Shown here: piece by piece, positions 4,779 through 12,155 of the stretch | Layout of the letters: the number at the start of each line of letters is the position of its first letter | Numbering within the stretch: the first letter of the stretch is position 1 | Assembly (NCBI GenBank): GCA_003153655.1 | Contig: PMAK01000113.1 | Coordinates: 7,340-19,494, forward strand | Length of the DNA: 12,155 nt | From: Phycisphaerales bacterium | GTDB lineage: Bacteria; Planctomycetota; Phycisphaerae; Tepidisphaerales; Tepidisphaeraceae | Direction: 5' to 3' | Notes under the pieces: generated by a model | What the model was told of the DNA's origin: nothing | The model's database searches: none | Seen by the model: the letters and a program-made list of their open reading frames with translations, nothing else | Made by a program: the position numbers and the translations under genes

Positions 4779-6452
4779 ATGCAGTTCAACCAGTTGATTG
4801 ACCGTTTCAAGATTTCGAAGGCATTGGTGGATCTCGCACGAGCCCATTTGTTGGCGAAAGGCGTTTCACCGACTCAAGCGAGAATTGCGGAGGAGTTGAA
4901 TGTCGAACAATCGATGATCAGCCAAATCGAAGCATCCAAAAAGTCCTTTTCCAAGGAAAAGATTGAACTTTATGCTGAACATTTGGGCAAAACATTTAGC
5001 GATCTGGTATGCGAACTCGTCGCGATGGTACCAGCAGAGGAACCACCACAGCCAGCGAATACAATTGAGACTAAGATTGTAATGATAGCCGATCGCGTCG
5101 ACGAGTTGATCAATCAAACGACCTTGGCTATTGAATTGCTCCAAAAAATGATTTTTCAGCCCAAGATTGCGGGTGAATGCGCTGCAATGAAATTCTATGA
5201 GAAAATCGTTCGTTGCGCATTCAATGCATTTCGGAGTACTGAATTTCCCATTGTCTGTGCCGCCATTGTATTCCGGCACGGCCTAAATGACCGTTTGATG
5301 GTGGTCAATGACGCATTCAATCGACGAGCGTTCAATCTTAATTGTTGCATTCCTCGCAATCTCGCCGACGCAATTGAAAAAAGGGTATTGGTCAGAGCAG
5401 AATCGCTGGTGGAGGAGTGGTCGATAATCCGACCGGCGGCCGAGTTTAGCGGCGAGCTAGACGCCGATGCGCATTATTGGGAAAAATTCACCGGCGAGTC
5501 CGCGCGCGAAGCCGGTACGAGGCTAAAGGTCTTTGCGATCGGCGTGCAACGAAACGTGGCGCAAGATGAGCACGCACACACCGTTTCACTCCTATTCACT
5601 TTTCGAAACTCGATGGAAGGAAACGATAAAATCAAACTCGCGATGTGGCTATTCGGGCAAGCCGTGCAACAGATTCATGCAATTGAACTTAGAGACAATG
5701 CGCGGAGCATTGCACGTGTCGTTGGGCTCTCGCTGCTACCGGCAGATATTCGGCCGCACGATGCCTTTTACCCGCATGCGGGCACGGCATGCAGCGAAAA
5801 ACTTGAGGCCGTCGTCTCTGCCTTTTTTAAGAGGATTTCTCACGATCTGGAGATTGGCCCCTTGCTTGCGACCGCTGATATTTGGAGTTACGACTGGACA
5901 AAAGGGAAGTTCGCGTGCCTCTCCCAGTATTTTCGTATGATCAAGCGCGGCCCGGGAAAAAAGGAATTGACATACTCAGACGGAAGCAAAATCACATTAG
6001 CTGAAGCCTATGAGCGAGCGTTTGAATCTCTCACGCCTAGACCCTACGGAAAAACAGCTTTTATTCTTACGACGCGACGTGCGCTGATCGTCGACCGCCC
6101 TGCCCCATTTGGAAGTACGTCCTCACCTACCCATCCGGAATTGGACATCGGAACATTTCTTGGCGTTCCAATCGCGCTATACGACCGGGATAACGACCGT
6201 CATATCTATAGCGTGTTATACGTGCGTTGCGTCAAGCAGATTTCTTCTGCAAAGCAGTTGGTCCTACGAATTAGCGAGATTGCACAAGAGTTCGTTCCAG
6301 AACTATGCGTTACGCTCGCACCTCCCATGACGCGGGGTGTGGCATCCAAAATTCGAGCTGAGTCGCACAAGCTCATCGAGGAACCGGGCGAAGTCAGAAT
6401 CATCTCGGCTGCACGGTCACGACAAGATAAGGGGGTCGCAGTTCTCGATTGA
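4779..6452 (+). CDS. HTH protein with probable tandem GAF-type sensor domains
   Basis: This is a 557-aa protein. ATG 4779 is chosen over ATG 4764 because AAAGGA at 4767-4772 sits 6 bases before it. Residues ~30-56 (SPTQARIAEELNVEQSMISQ then IEASKKS) form an XRE-like helix-turn-helix. A helical linker (~90-125) follows. The C-terminal half fits a GAF domain at about 345-508: GKTAFILTTRRALIVD (~424-439), IGTFLGVPIAL (~457-467), then YSVLYVRC and a closing helix, the usual order in GAF domains (an 'R..LIV.D', a 'FLGVPI' and a 'GVLYV' block). Region ~140-310 has a similar but weaker alternation and may be a first GAF or PAS-like domain. There is no kinase, cyclase or ATPase motif. I infer a one-component ligand-sensing DNA-binding regulator, probably linked to the 190-aa gene upstream. 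The DNA is AT-richer than the core genes to the right. The ligand is unknown. Confidence 0.6.
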   Translation: MQFNQLIDRFKISKALVDLARAHLLAKGVSPTQARIAEELNVEQSMISQIEASKKSFSKEKIELYAEHLGKTFSDLVCELVAMVPAEEPPQPANTIETKIVMIADRVDELINQTTLAIELLQKMIFQPKIAGECAAMKFYEKIVRCAFNAFRSTEFPIVCAAIVFRHGLNDRLMVVNDAFNRRAFNLNCCIPRNLADAIEKRVLVRAESLVEEWSIIRPAAEFSGELDADAHYWEKFTGESAREAGTRLKVFAIGVQRNVAQDEHAHTVSLLFTFRNSMEGNDKIKLAMWLFGQAVQQIHAIELRDNARSIARVVGLSLLPADIRPHDAFYPHAGTACSEKLEAVVSAFFKRISHDLEIGPLLATADIWSYDWTKGKFACLSQYFRMIKRGPGKKELTYSDGSKITLAEAYERAFESLTPRPYGKTAFILTTRRALIVDRPAPFGSTSSPTHPELDIGTFLGVPIALYDRDNDRHIYSVLYVRCVKQISSAKQLVLRISEIAQEFVPELCVTLAPPMTRGVASKIRAESHKLIEEPGEVRIISAARSRQDKGVAVLD

Positions 6453-6473
6453 GGATGAAGAAACTTTTCACTT

Positions 6474-6674
6474 TCACTTAACGTCGAAGTAGGAGAGGGC
6501 GCGTTCGATCCTAATTACTTTCGCGTCGATCCGGTTTCGACTGAGAATCTTGACGATGTCTCTGGCGGCTCTGACGTTGAGGAAGCGTTTCGCGTCCTTG
6601 ATCTCTTCAACCCAGCGAGGGCGTAGATTGACATTTTGGTAATAGCCCGCCGCTGATCTCACTACGTATCGCAT
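6474..6674 (-). CDS. Small hypothetical protein (66 aa)
   Basis: On the minus strand AAAGGAG stands 8 bases before ATG 6674, a strong ribosome-binding site. The product starts MRYVVRSAAGYYQNVNLRPR and ends IRIERALSYFDVK. It is basic, with an apparent order of strand, W-containing helix, AARDIVKIL helix and VIRIERA strand, a compact alpha/beta fold. It resembles short planctomycete or phage-type proteins with the pattern MRYV.....YY......W...AKRF....AA, but I know no name. It converges with the HTH/GAF gene, leaving 21 bases between the stops, and is divergent from the truncated yjbQ. Confidence 0.5.
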   Translation of the reverse strand: MRYVVRSAAGYYQNVNLRPRWVEEIKDAKRFLNVRAARDIVKILSRNRIDAKVIRIERALSYFDVK

Positions 6675-6753
6675 GACCGTTCTCCTTTGCGGCCCGACAG
6701 GAGAGCGGAAAGCGAGAAGGGGATTGAATAACTAGATATGCTTTGTAAACGCG

Positions 6754-7047
6754 ATGCACATCACCGCAAGCGTTTTTATCAATGATAATGAAAGTGGATT
6801 GCACGAGGATTACAAGAAATGGCTGGAAAAGCTGGCGCCGTTTGATGCGTCGGCTAAAACGTATCAACATAATCGCACCGGGGAAGACAATGCCGACGCG
6901 CATATGAAGCGGCAAATCATGGGGCGCGAGGTGGTGGTGGCAATCACGAAGGGGAAGCTGGATTTCGGGCCTTGGGAGCAGATTTTTTATGGGGAGTTCG
7001 ACGGGAAACGAAATAAGCGGGTGCTGGTGAAAGTAATTGGTGAGTAA
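6754..7047 (+). pseudogene. yjbQ: YjbQ/UPF0047 family protein, N-terminally truncated
   Basis: The product (97 aa if ATG 6754 is used) reads [20 protein letters not shown], then [20 protein letters not shown], and ends with [20 protein letters not shown] and LVKVIGE. These are the core and C-terminus of the YjbQ/UPF0047 fold (HTSASVTINEN..., AH.K..LMG, G.WQ.I...EFDG, V..IGE). Full-length members have about 130-140 aa. The in-frame codons just upstream still read ICFVNA, the normal lead-in to this motif, but a TAG at about 6736 interrupts them and no recognisable N-terminus precedes it. About 35-45 residues are missing, so the gene is probably broken. YjbQ proteins have been linked to thiamine phosphate synthase-like activity. 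Function here is doubtful. Confidence 0.7.
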
Positions 7048-7086
7048 AGTCAGCGCGAAAGGACCAGACCTGCACTTTTGTTTATT

Positions 7087-8946
7087 CTACTTCTCGCACC
7101 ATTGCTGCCACATTGTTCGGTAGGCCTGTTCGATGTCTTTCGCGAATTGCGCGCCATCCATCAGCGGCGAAGTTCCCATCCGATTCCGCAATTCCGATCT
7201 CAACGTTTTTAGTCTTGTTATGTCAGTGGCCAAGCTGCTGGCGATTTGAATGTATTGATCGGCGCCCTTGGCGACGAGTTCGGGCAAGCCGATGTTTGAG
7301 AGGATGGACAGACCTGATCGGCCAACGGCGGTTTGGCCCGCCAGCGTAACGACAGGCACGCCCATCCAAAGTGCGTCGCAGGTTGTCGTCCCGCCGGCGC
7401 AGGGAAATGGATCCAAGGCAATATCAATCTCGTTATAAGATTGCAGGTATTGGTTGACCGGCCTGAAGCCGACGAAGCTCAGGCGTTCCGATTCGATGCC
7501 CGCCTCGGCGAAGAAGTCTTGGAGATGTTGCTGGTGATCGCCTTCCTTGGTGTGCAAGATGAGGCGGGATCGCGGAATGGCTTGCATCAATCGCCGCCAA
7601 GCCGTCAGTGTCGGCATTGTGACTTTGCAAAAATTGTTGAGGCAAGCAAACGTGATATATTCGCGGGAGAAAGACGGCGGCTCCGTTGGTGTTTCCGTGG
7701 GGAGCGGTTCGTAACACCAATAAGTTCGCGGCAACCGAATCGATTTTTCGCTGTAGTTGGCATCGCCCGGGCCGGGTGGATCGAGATAGGGATCGGTCAG
7801 GCGATAGTCGATCGTGTCCAGGCCCGTGGTGGAGCAATAGGCGAGATAAGTCACTTGAATAGGCGCGGGTTTGCGGGCGAAAGTGAGCAGACGGTTATGA
7901 GCCATGTGCATGGTCAGATCAACGAGGATATCGATGCGATCCTGACGGATGAGACCCGCGAATTGATCGTGTGAAAGTCCGACGATGGGCCGCCAGGCAT
8001 CGGCCCGACTTCGCAGGCGGGTGGTGACGGCGTCGGAAAGCGGGGAATCGCTGTAGCAAAATACTTCGACCGCATCGTGATTATGGTGATCGAAAAGCGG
8101 CAGGAGAAAACGGCCGACCGGGTGGCTGCGGAAATCAGGGGAGACATACCCGATGCGAATGCGCCGATCGGGCGAGCGATCATTTGGATGCCCGGCGGCG
8201 TCCTGCCGAAGATTTTTGGCGTGGCGCAGATTCCACTGGCGGTGATGTTCGAGGATCGCGGCCGCGTCGTAGGCCGGATGATCGTGGAGGGTGTAGATCT
8301 TATTGCTATGGATGGCCGCGTCGTCCGGCTTGAGGGAGAGAGCGCGATCGTAACAGTCGAGCGCTTCGTCGAGCTTTCCTTGTTCCTTCAGGACGTTGGC
8401 GAGGTTATTCAAAACGCCGGCGACGTCTGGGCGGAGTTGGAGAGCTTTGGTGTATTCAGATGCGGCGTCGGAGAGTTTGGATTGCTGCCGATAGACAAGG
8501 CCGAGAGCGTTGTGGATTTCGGGGAGATTGGGATTGATCTCCAGCGCGCCGCGCAAAACGGCGATGGCCTGATCGAGTTTCCCCTGCTCACGGAAGAGTT
8601 TGCCGAGGTTGTGGTGGGCCTCAATAAGATCAGAGCGAATTTGGATGGCTTTGGAATAGGAAAAGATGGCGGCATCAAGGTCGCCGCGGCGATGGAGGGC
8701 GTTGGCGAGATTGAGGTGATAGGCTGCATCATTGGGCTGGGCGGTGATGGCTTTGCGGATCAGATCGACGGCGACGTCATTTTGTCCGGTCTGAAAAGCG
8801 ATAAGCCCCAGGCGATGAAGGGCATCAGGGTGGATCGGGTTTTGGACCAGGACCTGGCGGTAGAGGGCCTCAGCTTCGGATAGACGCCCTGCCTTGTGGT
8901 ATTCCAGGGCGGTTTGCAGGGCGGTTTCGATGGAAAATGGCGGCAC
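7087..8946 (-). CDS. TPR-containing GT41 (SPINDLY/OGT-type) glycosyltransferase
   Basis: This is a 619-aa cytosolic protein. Six TPRs of 34 residues fill about residues 5-210, with consensus A...LG......G....A...Y..AL...P, for example EAHHNLGKLFREQGKLDQAI. The catalytic part (about 265-615) is GT41: IGYVSPDFRSHPVGRF with the conserved His, VTYLAYCSTTGLDTIDYRLT, FACLNNFCKVT with a Lys matching the nucleotide-sugar contact of OGT, and DPFPCAGGTTTCDALWMGVP before VVTL. The family transfers GlcNAc or fucose to Ser/Thr of proteins; the bacterial substrate is unknown. GTG 8946 is chosen as start because AAAGG lies just upstream and the TPRs begin at once; a 30-codon longer frame from ATG 9036 adds a Pro-rich, unlikely tail. 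It is divergent from atpG. Confidence 0.85.
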   Translation of the reverse strand: MPPFSIETALQTALEYHKAGRLSEAEALYRQVLVQNPIHPDALHRLGLIAFQTGQNDVAVDLIRKAITAQPNDAAYHLNLANALHRRGDLDAAIFSYSKAIQIRSDLIEAHHNLGKLFREQGKLDQAIAVLRGALEINPNLPEIHNALGLVYRQQSKLSDAASEYTKALQLRPDVAGVLNNLANVLKEQGKLDEALDCYDRALSLKPDDAAIHSNKIYTLHDHPAYDAAAILEHHRQWNLRHAKNLRQDAAGHPNDRSPDRRIRIGYVSPDFRSHPVGRFLLPLFDHHNHDAVEVFCYSDSPLSDAVTTRLRSRADAWRPIVGLSHDQFAGLIRQDRIDILVDLTMHMAHNRLLTFARKPAPIQVTYLAYCSTTGLDTIDYRLTDPYLDPPGPGDANYSEKSIRLPRTYWCYEPLPTETPTEPPSFSREYITFACLNNFCKVTMPTLTAWRRLMQAIPRSRLILHTKEGDHQQHLQDFFAEAGIESERLSFVGFRPVNQYLQSYNEIDIALDPFPCAGGTTTCDALWMGVPVVTLAGQTAVGRSGLSILSNIGLPELVAKGADQYIQIASSLATDITRLKTLRSELRNRMGTSPLMDGAQFAKDIEQAYRTMWQQWCEK

Positions 8947-9039
8947 TGGGCCTTTCTGAATCAAATAGAAAAATACAGGGGGTTGGGCGGGTAAACAATC
9001 ATTGGGATGAGGGTGATAATCCTGGCGGCTTAGCATTTC

Positions 9040-9068
9040 TTGACGCGTGGGGCGTTTTGCTATCCAAT
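9040..9068 (+). promoter_or_regulatory. Weak candidate promoter of atpG
   Basis: TTGACG at 9040-9045 and TCCAAT at 9063-9068 are 17 bases apart. The -35 is good and the -10 is poor (two mismatches). It would start a transcript a few bases before ATG 9078, again nearly leaderless. It lies in the 131-base region between divergent starts and also overlaps the alternative start of the GT41 gene. Confidence 0.25.
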
Positions 9069-9077
9069 CCCGGCCCT

Positions 9078-9983
9078 ATGGCTAAGGCTCGTGCGATTGT
9101 GAAGCGCCGCAAGGCGGTGCGGAACATCCGAAAAATCACCAAGACGATGCAGATGATCGCCACGGCGAAATTCCAGAAATCGCTGAAGCGAGCCGTCGGC
9201 ACCAAGGCATACTCAAACAAGGTGCGGGAACTGGTGGCTGAAGTGGCGCGAAACATCGGGGATGTGTCTCATCCCCTGCTCCGACGTCCCGGTGGGAATG
9301 ACACAAGCGGGACGATTGCCCTGCTGGTCGTTACCAGCAATCGCGGACTGGCCGGGGCGTATAACGGCAGCGTGCTGCGCATGACTTCACATTTCATCGC
9401 GGACCAGGAACGGCAGAAGAAGAAAATCGACCTGTTCGTCGTCGGCAAAAAAGGGGCGAGCTATTTCAATTTTCAGAAGCGGCCGATCACACAGCGATAT
9501 GATCTGGGCGATGCCGCCAAATTCGCGGACGCCGAAAAGATAGCCAACGTATTCATCGAGAAATTTACGGGCGGGCAATACGACGCGGTGTATGTGGCGT
9601 ATATGAATTTCATCAGCACGGGTGTTCAGAAGGCGAACGTGGTACCGCTGCTGCCATTGGCCGGGGTGGATGCCCCGCAGGCATCGCGAAAGCCGGGGGA
9701 ATCGGCGCCAATCGCCACAACGGCGGTTTATGAATTTATTCCGGATGCGAAGACGCTGCTGGACGAGCTGTTGCCACTGACGGTGAAGACGGCGATTTTC
9801 CAGGCATTCCTGGATGCGACGACCAGCGAACACGTGGCCCGGATGATCTCGATGAAGAGCGCTACGGATAATGCGGACAAGATGGTGAAGTCTTTGACGA
9901 TGAAATACAACCGGGCGCGGCAGAGTCAGATCACGACAGAATTGTCTGAGATCATGGGCGGTGTTGAGGCGATGGAATCTTAA
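9078..9983 (+). CDS. atpG: F1F0 ATP synthase gamma subunit
   Basis: This 301-aa protein has the usual length for gamma. The N-terminal helix reads KRRKAVRNIRKITKTMQMIA and TAKFQK, matching the RI.SV.NT.KIT.AM.MVA..K signature. VVTSNRGLAGAYN is the conserved SDRGLCG-like block. The C-terminal helix contains SEHVARMISMKSATDNADKM and YNRARQSQITTELSEI, the coiled coil that rotates inside the alpha3beta3 ring. Gamma is the central stalk of ATP synthase at the cytoplasmic face of the membrane. ATG 9078 is chosen because it begins MAKARAIVKRRK; the frame is open 47 codons further upstream without family similarity. No Shine-Dalgarno motif is evident. Unusually, neither atpA nor atpD is adjacent: the left neighbour is a divergent GT41 gene and the right neighbour a convergent regulator. 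Confidence 0.93.
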   Translation: MAKARAIVKRRKAVRNIRKITKTMQMIATAKFQKSLKRAVGTKAYSNKVRELVAEVARNIGDVSHPLLRRPGGNDTSGTIALLVVTSNRGLAGAYNGSVLRMTSHFIADQERQKKKIDLFVVGKKGASYFNFQKRPITQRYDLGDAAKFADAEKIANVFIEKFTGGQYDAVYVAYMNFISTGVQKANVVPLLPLAGVDAPQASRKPGESAPIATTAVYEFIPDAKTLLDELLPLTVKTAIFQAFLDATTSEHVARMISMKSATDNADKMVKSLTMKYNRARQSQITTELSEIMGGVEAMES

Positions 9984-10143
9984 GTTTTTTATTCGGGGTT
10001 CAATTCAGAAATTTTTTATCGTTTGCGGGGTTCGTGACGGCCGAGTGCGTTTACTCGAATATAATGGGCGCGACCGCTGAGAGCGCCGCTGGCTTGCCTG
10101 TTGACGTTCTGACGGGCCGTTTGCTGGTGAATATCTGGGGTTT

Positions 10144-11346
10144 TCAGGCGTTTTTCTGTTCGGCTTCGGCTGCTGCGCCATCTGCGGATTCCGGCTCCGG
10201 CAGGCGGAAACGAGCGCGATAGGACGTTGGGGTCATTCCAACCAAGCTGCGGAAAACCTGCGATAATTGCTTGGCTTCGGAGAAACCCGAGCGGCGGGCG
10301 ATGATCGGCATCGGCAGGTCAGTGCTGGATAACAACTGCTTGGCCAGATCGACGCGCACCCGGCGAATTTCTTCCAGCGGGCTGCGGCCAAGAACCCGGC
10401 GGAATTTTCGCTCGAGCGAGCGGCGCTGCACGGGGAGCGCTAGAAGCAGTTCGCGCACGCCGATCCATTCGCCGGCATGGGCCAGGATAAAGCGAAGGGC
10501 GCTGGCGACATCGGGATCGCGGACCGAGACATTGTCGGTTGATCCACGCGGAATCACGCTGGAGACATTCACCTGGCGGCGTCTATCCACTAGTTTTTTC
10601 TGGGTCAGGAGCGCGGCGAGGAACTCGGCAGCGTCGAAGCCGACGCGTTCGGCGGGGAGCCCGACGCTGCTCAGGGATGGCGTTGACAAGCCGCAGATGA
10701 TCGGATCGTTGCCGCAGCCAAGCACCGCCACGTTGTTGGGAACTCGGATGGAAGCGGCTCGACAGGCGTCGATAACCGATCGGCCAAGGATGTCGTTCAT
10801 GGCAAAGAGGCCGACCGGTTTCGAGAGCGAATCAATCCACTGCCCGAGATTTTGAAAACTGGCTGAATCAAACGTATTGGGGGCTTCGTATGATTCGATC
10901 TTGTTGAAGCCATCGACGGCGAGGCGTTCGCAATAGCCCGCGAATCGGCCTTCGGAATCCATTCGGCCAGGCAATCCGACATAGGCGAAATTGCGCATGC
11001 GCCGTTCGAGGAAGTGGCTGGCGGCGATGCCACCAATCATCTTGTCGTCGCAGGCGACCGATGGAAGTTCGGGATCATCTAAAGCGGATGAGACGCTGAC
11101 ACAGGGAACGGCTAGCGATTTGAAGAAATTGGCCTGGCGGCTGGATTCGACAAGGGCGATGATTCCCCCCCGCTCTTCCTGAAGCCAGTGCGAGGTTCCT
11201 TCGTGGAGCGTTCCGTGGCCGTCGAGCTCGGCATTGCTGAGAACCCAATTGGTTGTAGCCGCATAACGGATAACGCCCTGGATGACGCCACGCCCGAATT
11301 CGAGGTCTGCGGGGATGCCGAGCAAGATATGTAAAGATTTTCTCAT
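10144..11346 (-). CDS. XylR-type regulator: sugar-binding domain fused to AraC HTH
   Basis: This is a 400-aa protein. Residues ~4-270 (MRKSLHILLGIPADLEFGRG onward) form a LacI/periplasmic-binding-like domain with the landmarks FAYVGLPG, GLFAMNDILGRSVIDACR and AVLGCGNDPIICGLSTPSLS. Residues ~285-380 are an AraC-type double HTH: LLLALPVQRRSLERKFRRVL, then GRSPLEEIRRVRVDLAKQLL, PMPIIARRSGFSEAKQLSQV and FRSLVGMTPTSYRARFR. This is the E. coli XylR architecture, much amplified in planctomycetes, and it usually responds to a carbohydrate and controls sugar use. No sugar genes are beside it, so the ligand is unknown. ATG 11346 is preferred because the domain begins at once; an in-frame TTG lies 20 codons earlier. 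A perfect palindrome 67 bases upstream may be its operator. Confidence 0.85.
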   Translation of the reverse strand: MRKSLHILLGIPADLEFGRGVIQGVIRYAATTNWVLSNAELDGHGTLHEGTSHWLQEERGGIIALVESSRQANFFKSLAVPCVSVSSALDDPELPSVACDDKMIGGIAASHFLERRMRNFAYVGLPGRMDSEGRFAGYCERLAVDGFNKIESYEAPNTFDSASFQNLGQWIDSLSKPVGLFAMNDILGRSVIDACRAASIRVPNNVAVLGCGNDPIICGLSTPSLSSVGLPAERVGFDAAEFLAALLTQKKLVDRRRQVNVSSVIPRGSTDNVSVRDPDVASALRFILAHAGEWIGVRELLLALPVQRRSLERKFRRVLGRSPLEEIRRVRVDLAKQLLSSTDLPMPIIARRSGFSEAKQLSQVFRSLVGMTPTSYRARFRLPEPESADGAAAEAEQKNA

Positions 11347-11413
11347 TCGGGCCCAATCTCTCTTGGCGAGAGCGGGAAATTTACACAAATCGAGGTCCGG
11401 GAGCAAATAAAAA

Positions 11414-11428
11414 GTCGCAATTTGCGAC
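11414..11428. promoter_or_regulatory. Palindromic operator candidate upstream of the XylR-type gene
   Basis: GTCGCAA at 11414-11420 and TTGCGAC at 11422-11428 are exact reverse complements around a single T, a perfect 7-bp inverted repeat. It lies 67 bases upstream of ATG 11346, in the 203-base gap before the dihydroorotate dehydrogenase gene, where an autoregulatory site would be expected. Binding is inferred, not shown. Confidence 0.4.
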
Positions 11429-11549
11429 GCGCATGGCGCTAATGTGGCTATAGGCTATGAAATTGCGCTAACGACAGGCCAATTGCATCTTGCCCAGATA
11501 ACCCAAATTAGCCAAGCGGGAAAAACTCTGAATTTCGCCAAATGGCACG

Positions 11550-12155
11550 TTAAGGGTACGGAGCAGGCTTGGGTTGATCCCCGGGAAGCTGGAGGGCTCC
11601 GATCAGTTCACGGAGGGTTTCGACGCCATTTCGCTCCATGTATTCGAGGATGCCCTGCCGGATTTTGTTGGGGGCGGCCGGATCGACGAACAGCGCTGTG
11701 CCGACGCCGATGGCGCTGGCGCCGGCGAGGATGAACTCGATGGCGTCGGTCCAGAATTGGATGCCACCCATGCCGATGATCGGAACGCCGGCGGATTTGG
11801 CAACGGTTCGATAGACCCGGCTGATCAGGTGCAAGGCGATGGGTTTGATCGCCGGGCCGGAGAGGCCGCCGGTGACGTTGGCGAGTCGCGGGCGTTTTTT
11901 GTGGATGTCGATCGCCATCGCGGTAAAGGTGTTGATCATCGAGATGATGTCGGCGCCGCCTTCGATGGTTGCCCGGGCGGTTTGCGTGATGTCATCCACG
12001 TTGGGGGAGAGTTTGACGATCAGCTTTTTATTGGGAAGCGATTTCTTTACTTCGGCAGTGAGTTCCTTGAGCCGGCCGGGATGCGTGCCGAAGGTCAGGC
12101 CGTCTTTGACATTGGGGCAGGAGACATTCAATTCGACGGCGACGATGCAATCGAG
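11550..12155 (-). CDS. pyrD: Dihydroorotate dehydrogenase, class 1B catalytic subunit (5' end beyond window)
   Basis: The last 201 codons plus stop are present; the frame is open through the right edge. VELNVSCPNV carries the conserved Cys that serves as catalytic base in class 1 enzymes. VKLSPNVDDI supplies the flavin-contact Lys, and SMINTFTAMAIDI, NVTGGLSGPAIKPIALHLIS, PIIGMGGI..W.DAIEFILA and GASAIGVGTALF are the phosphate- and FMN-binding barrel segments. The enzyme oxidises dihydroorotate to orotate in pyrimidine synthesis; the 1B type normally works with the iron-sulfur/FAD subunit PyrK. Any pyrK would lie outside the window, since the downstream neighbour is the XylR-type regulator. 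A frame beginning at 12131 would be an artefact of an internal TTG. Confidence 0.9.
   Translation of the reverse strand, partial: LDCIVAVELNVSCPNVKDGLTFGTHPGRLKELTAEVKKSLPNKKLIVKLSPNVDDITQTARATIEGGADIISMINTFTAMAIDIHKKRPRLANVTGGLSGPAIKPIALHLISRVYRTVAKSAGVPIIGMGGIQFWTDAIEFILAGASAIGVGTALFVDPAAPNKIRQGILEYMERNGVETLRELIGALQLPGDQPKPAPYP

Noticed and set aside
7333..8883. Long plus-strand open frames (213 and 268 codons) opposite the GT41 gene
   Set aside because: The minus strand carries a complete TPR/GT41 protein; these are antisense by-products of its codon use.
9997..10006. GGTTCAATTC, identical to a tRNA T-loop
   Set aside because: No acceptor stem, D-arm or anticodon arm can be formed with the preceding bases, which are the end of atpG.
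9981..10033. Two T-rich segments after atpG that could be a terminator
   Set aside because: Both are T-runs followed by GGGGTTC-like sequence, a short imperfect direct repeat, but no stable hairpin precedes either run.
10034..10222. 62-codon plus-strand frame after atpG
   Set aside because: It runs into the 3' end of the XylR-type gene in antisense, has no ribosome-binding site and resembles no family.

Overview
The window looks like a chromosomal segment from a Planctomycetota-like bacterium, possibly of the Phycisphaerae. This is inferred from the gene families rather than proven: a XylR-type regulator fusing a sugar-binding domain to an AraC domain, a TPR/GT41 (SPINDLY-type) glycosyltransferase, a DUF4926 protein, and several genes with weak or absent Shine-Dalgarno sites.

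Left third (1-3530): an accessory zone rich in toxin-antitoxin-like material. It holds two copies of a DUF4926 gene about 1.1 kb apart (the first cut by the window edge), with a BrnT-like toxin and a ribbon-helix-helix antitoxin between them. Three copies of the 3' end of a HigA-type antitoxin gene are present in different stages of decay. The third is joined in frame to what looks like the N-terminus of a HigB toxin, as if one internal deletion had collapsed a higBA pair. Two minus-strand genes lie here as well: a lipoprotein and a membrane protein with three pairs of CxxC motifs.

Middle (3530-7050): small and unrecognised genes with a more AT-rich look. They include a frameshifted Lys-rich short gene, a 73-aa protein, and a cassette with a strong promoter. 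The cassette consists of a 190-aa basic helical protein, a terminator-like hairpin, and a 557-aa protein with an N-terminal helix-turn-helix and probably two GAF-type sensor domains. This cassette is the best candidate here for an undescribed system. It is followed by a 66-aa minus-strand gene and a YjbQ-family gene that has lost its N-terminus.

Right side (7087-12155): ordinary core-type genes. A TPR/GT41 glycosyltransferase is divergent from atpG (F1 gamma subunit), which stands without atpA or atpD beside it. Next come a XylR/AraC-type regulator with a perfect palindrome in its upstream region, and the 3' part of a class 1B dihydroorotate dehydrogenase. No rRNA, tRNA, CRISPR array, insertion sequence or integrase was recognised. 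All functional calls rest on recognising family motifs by eye; no database search was run.
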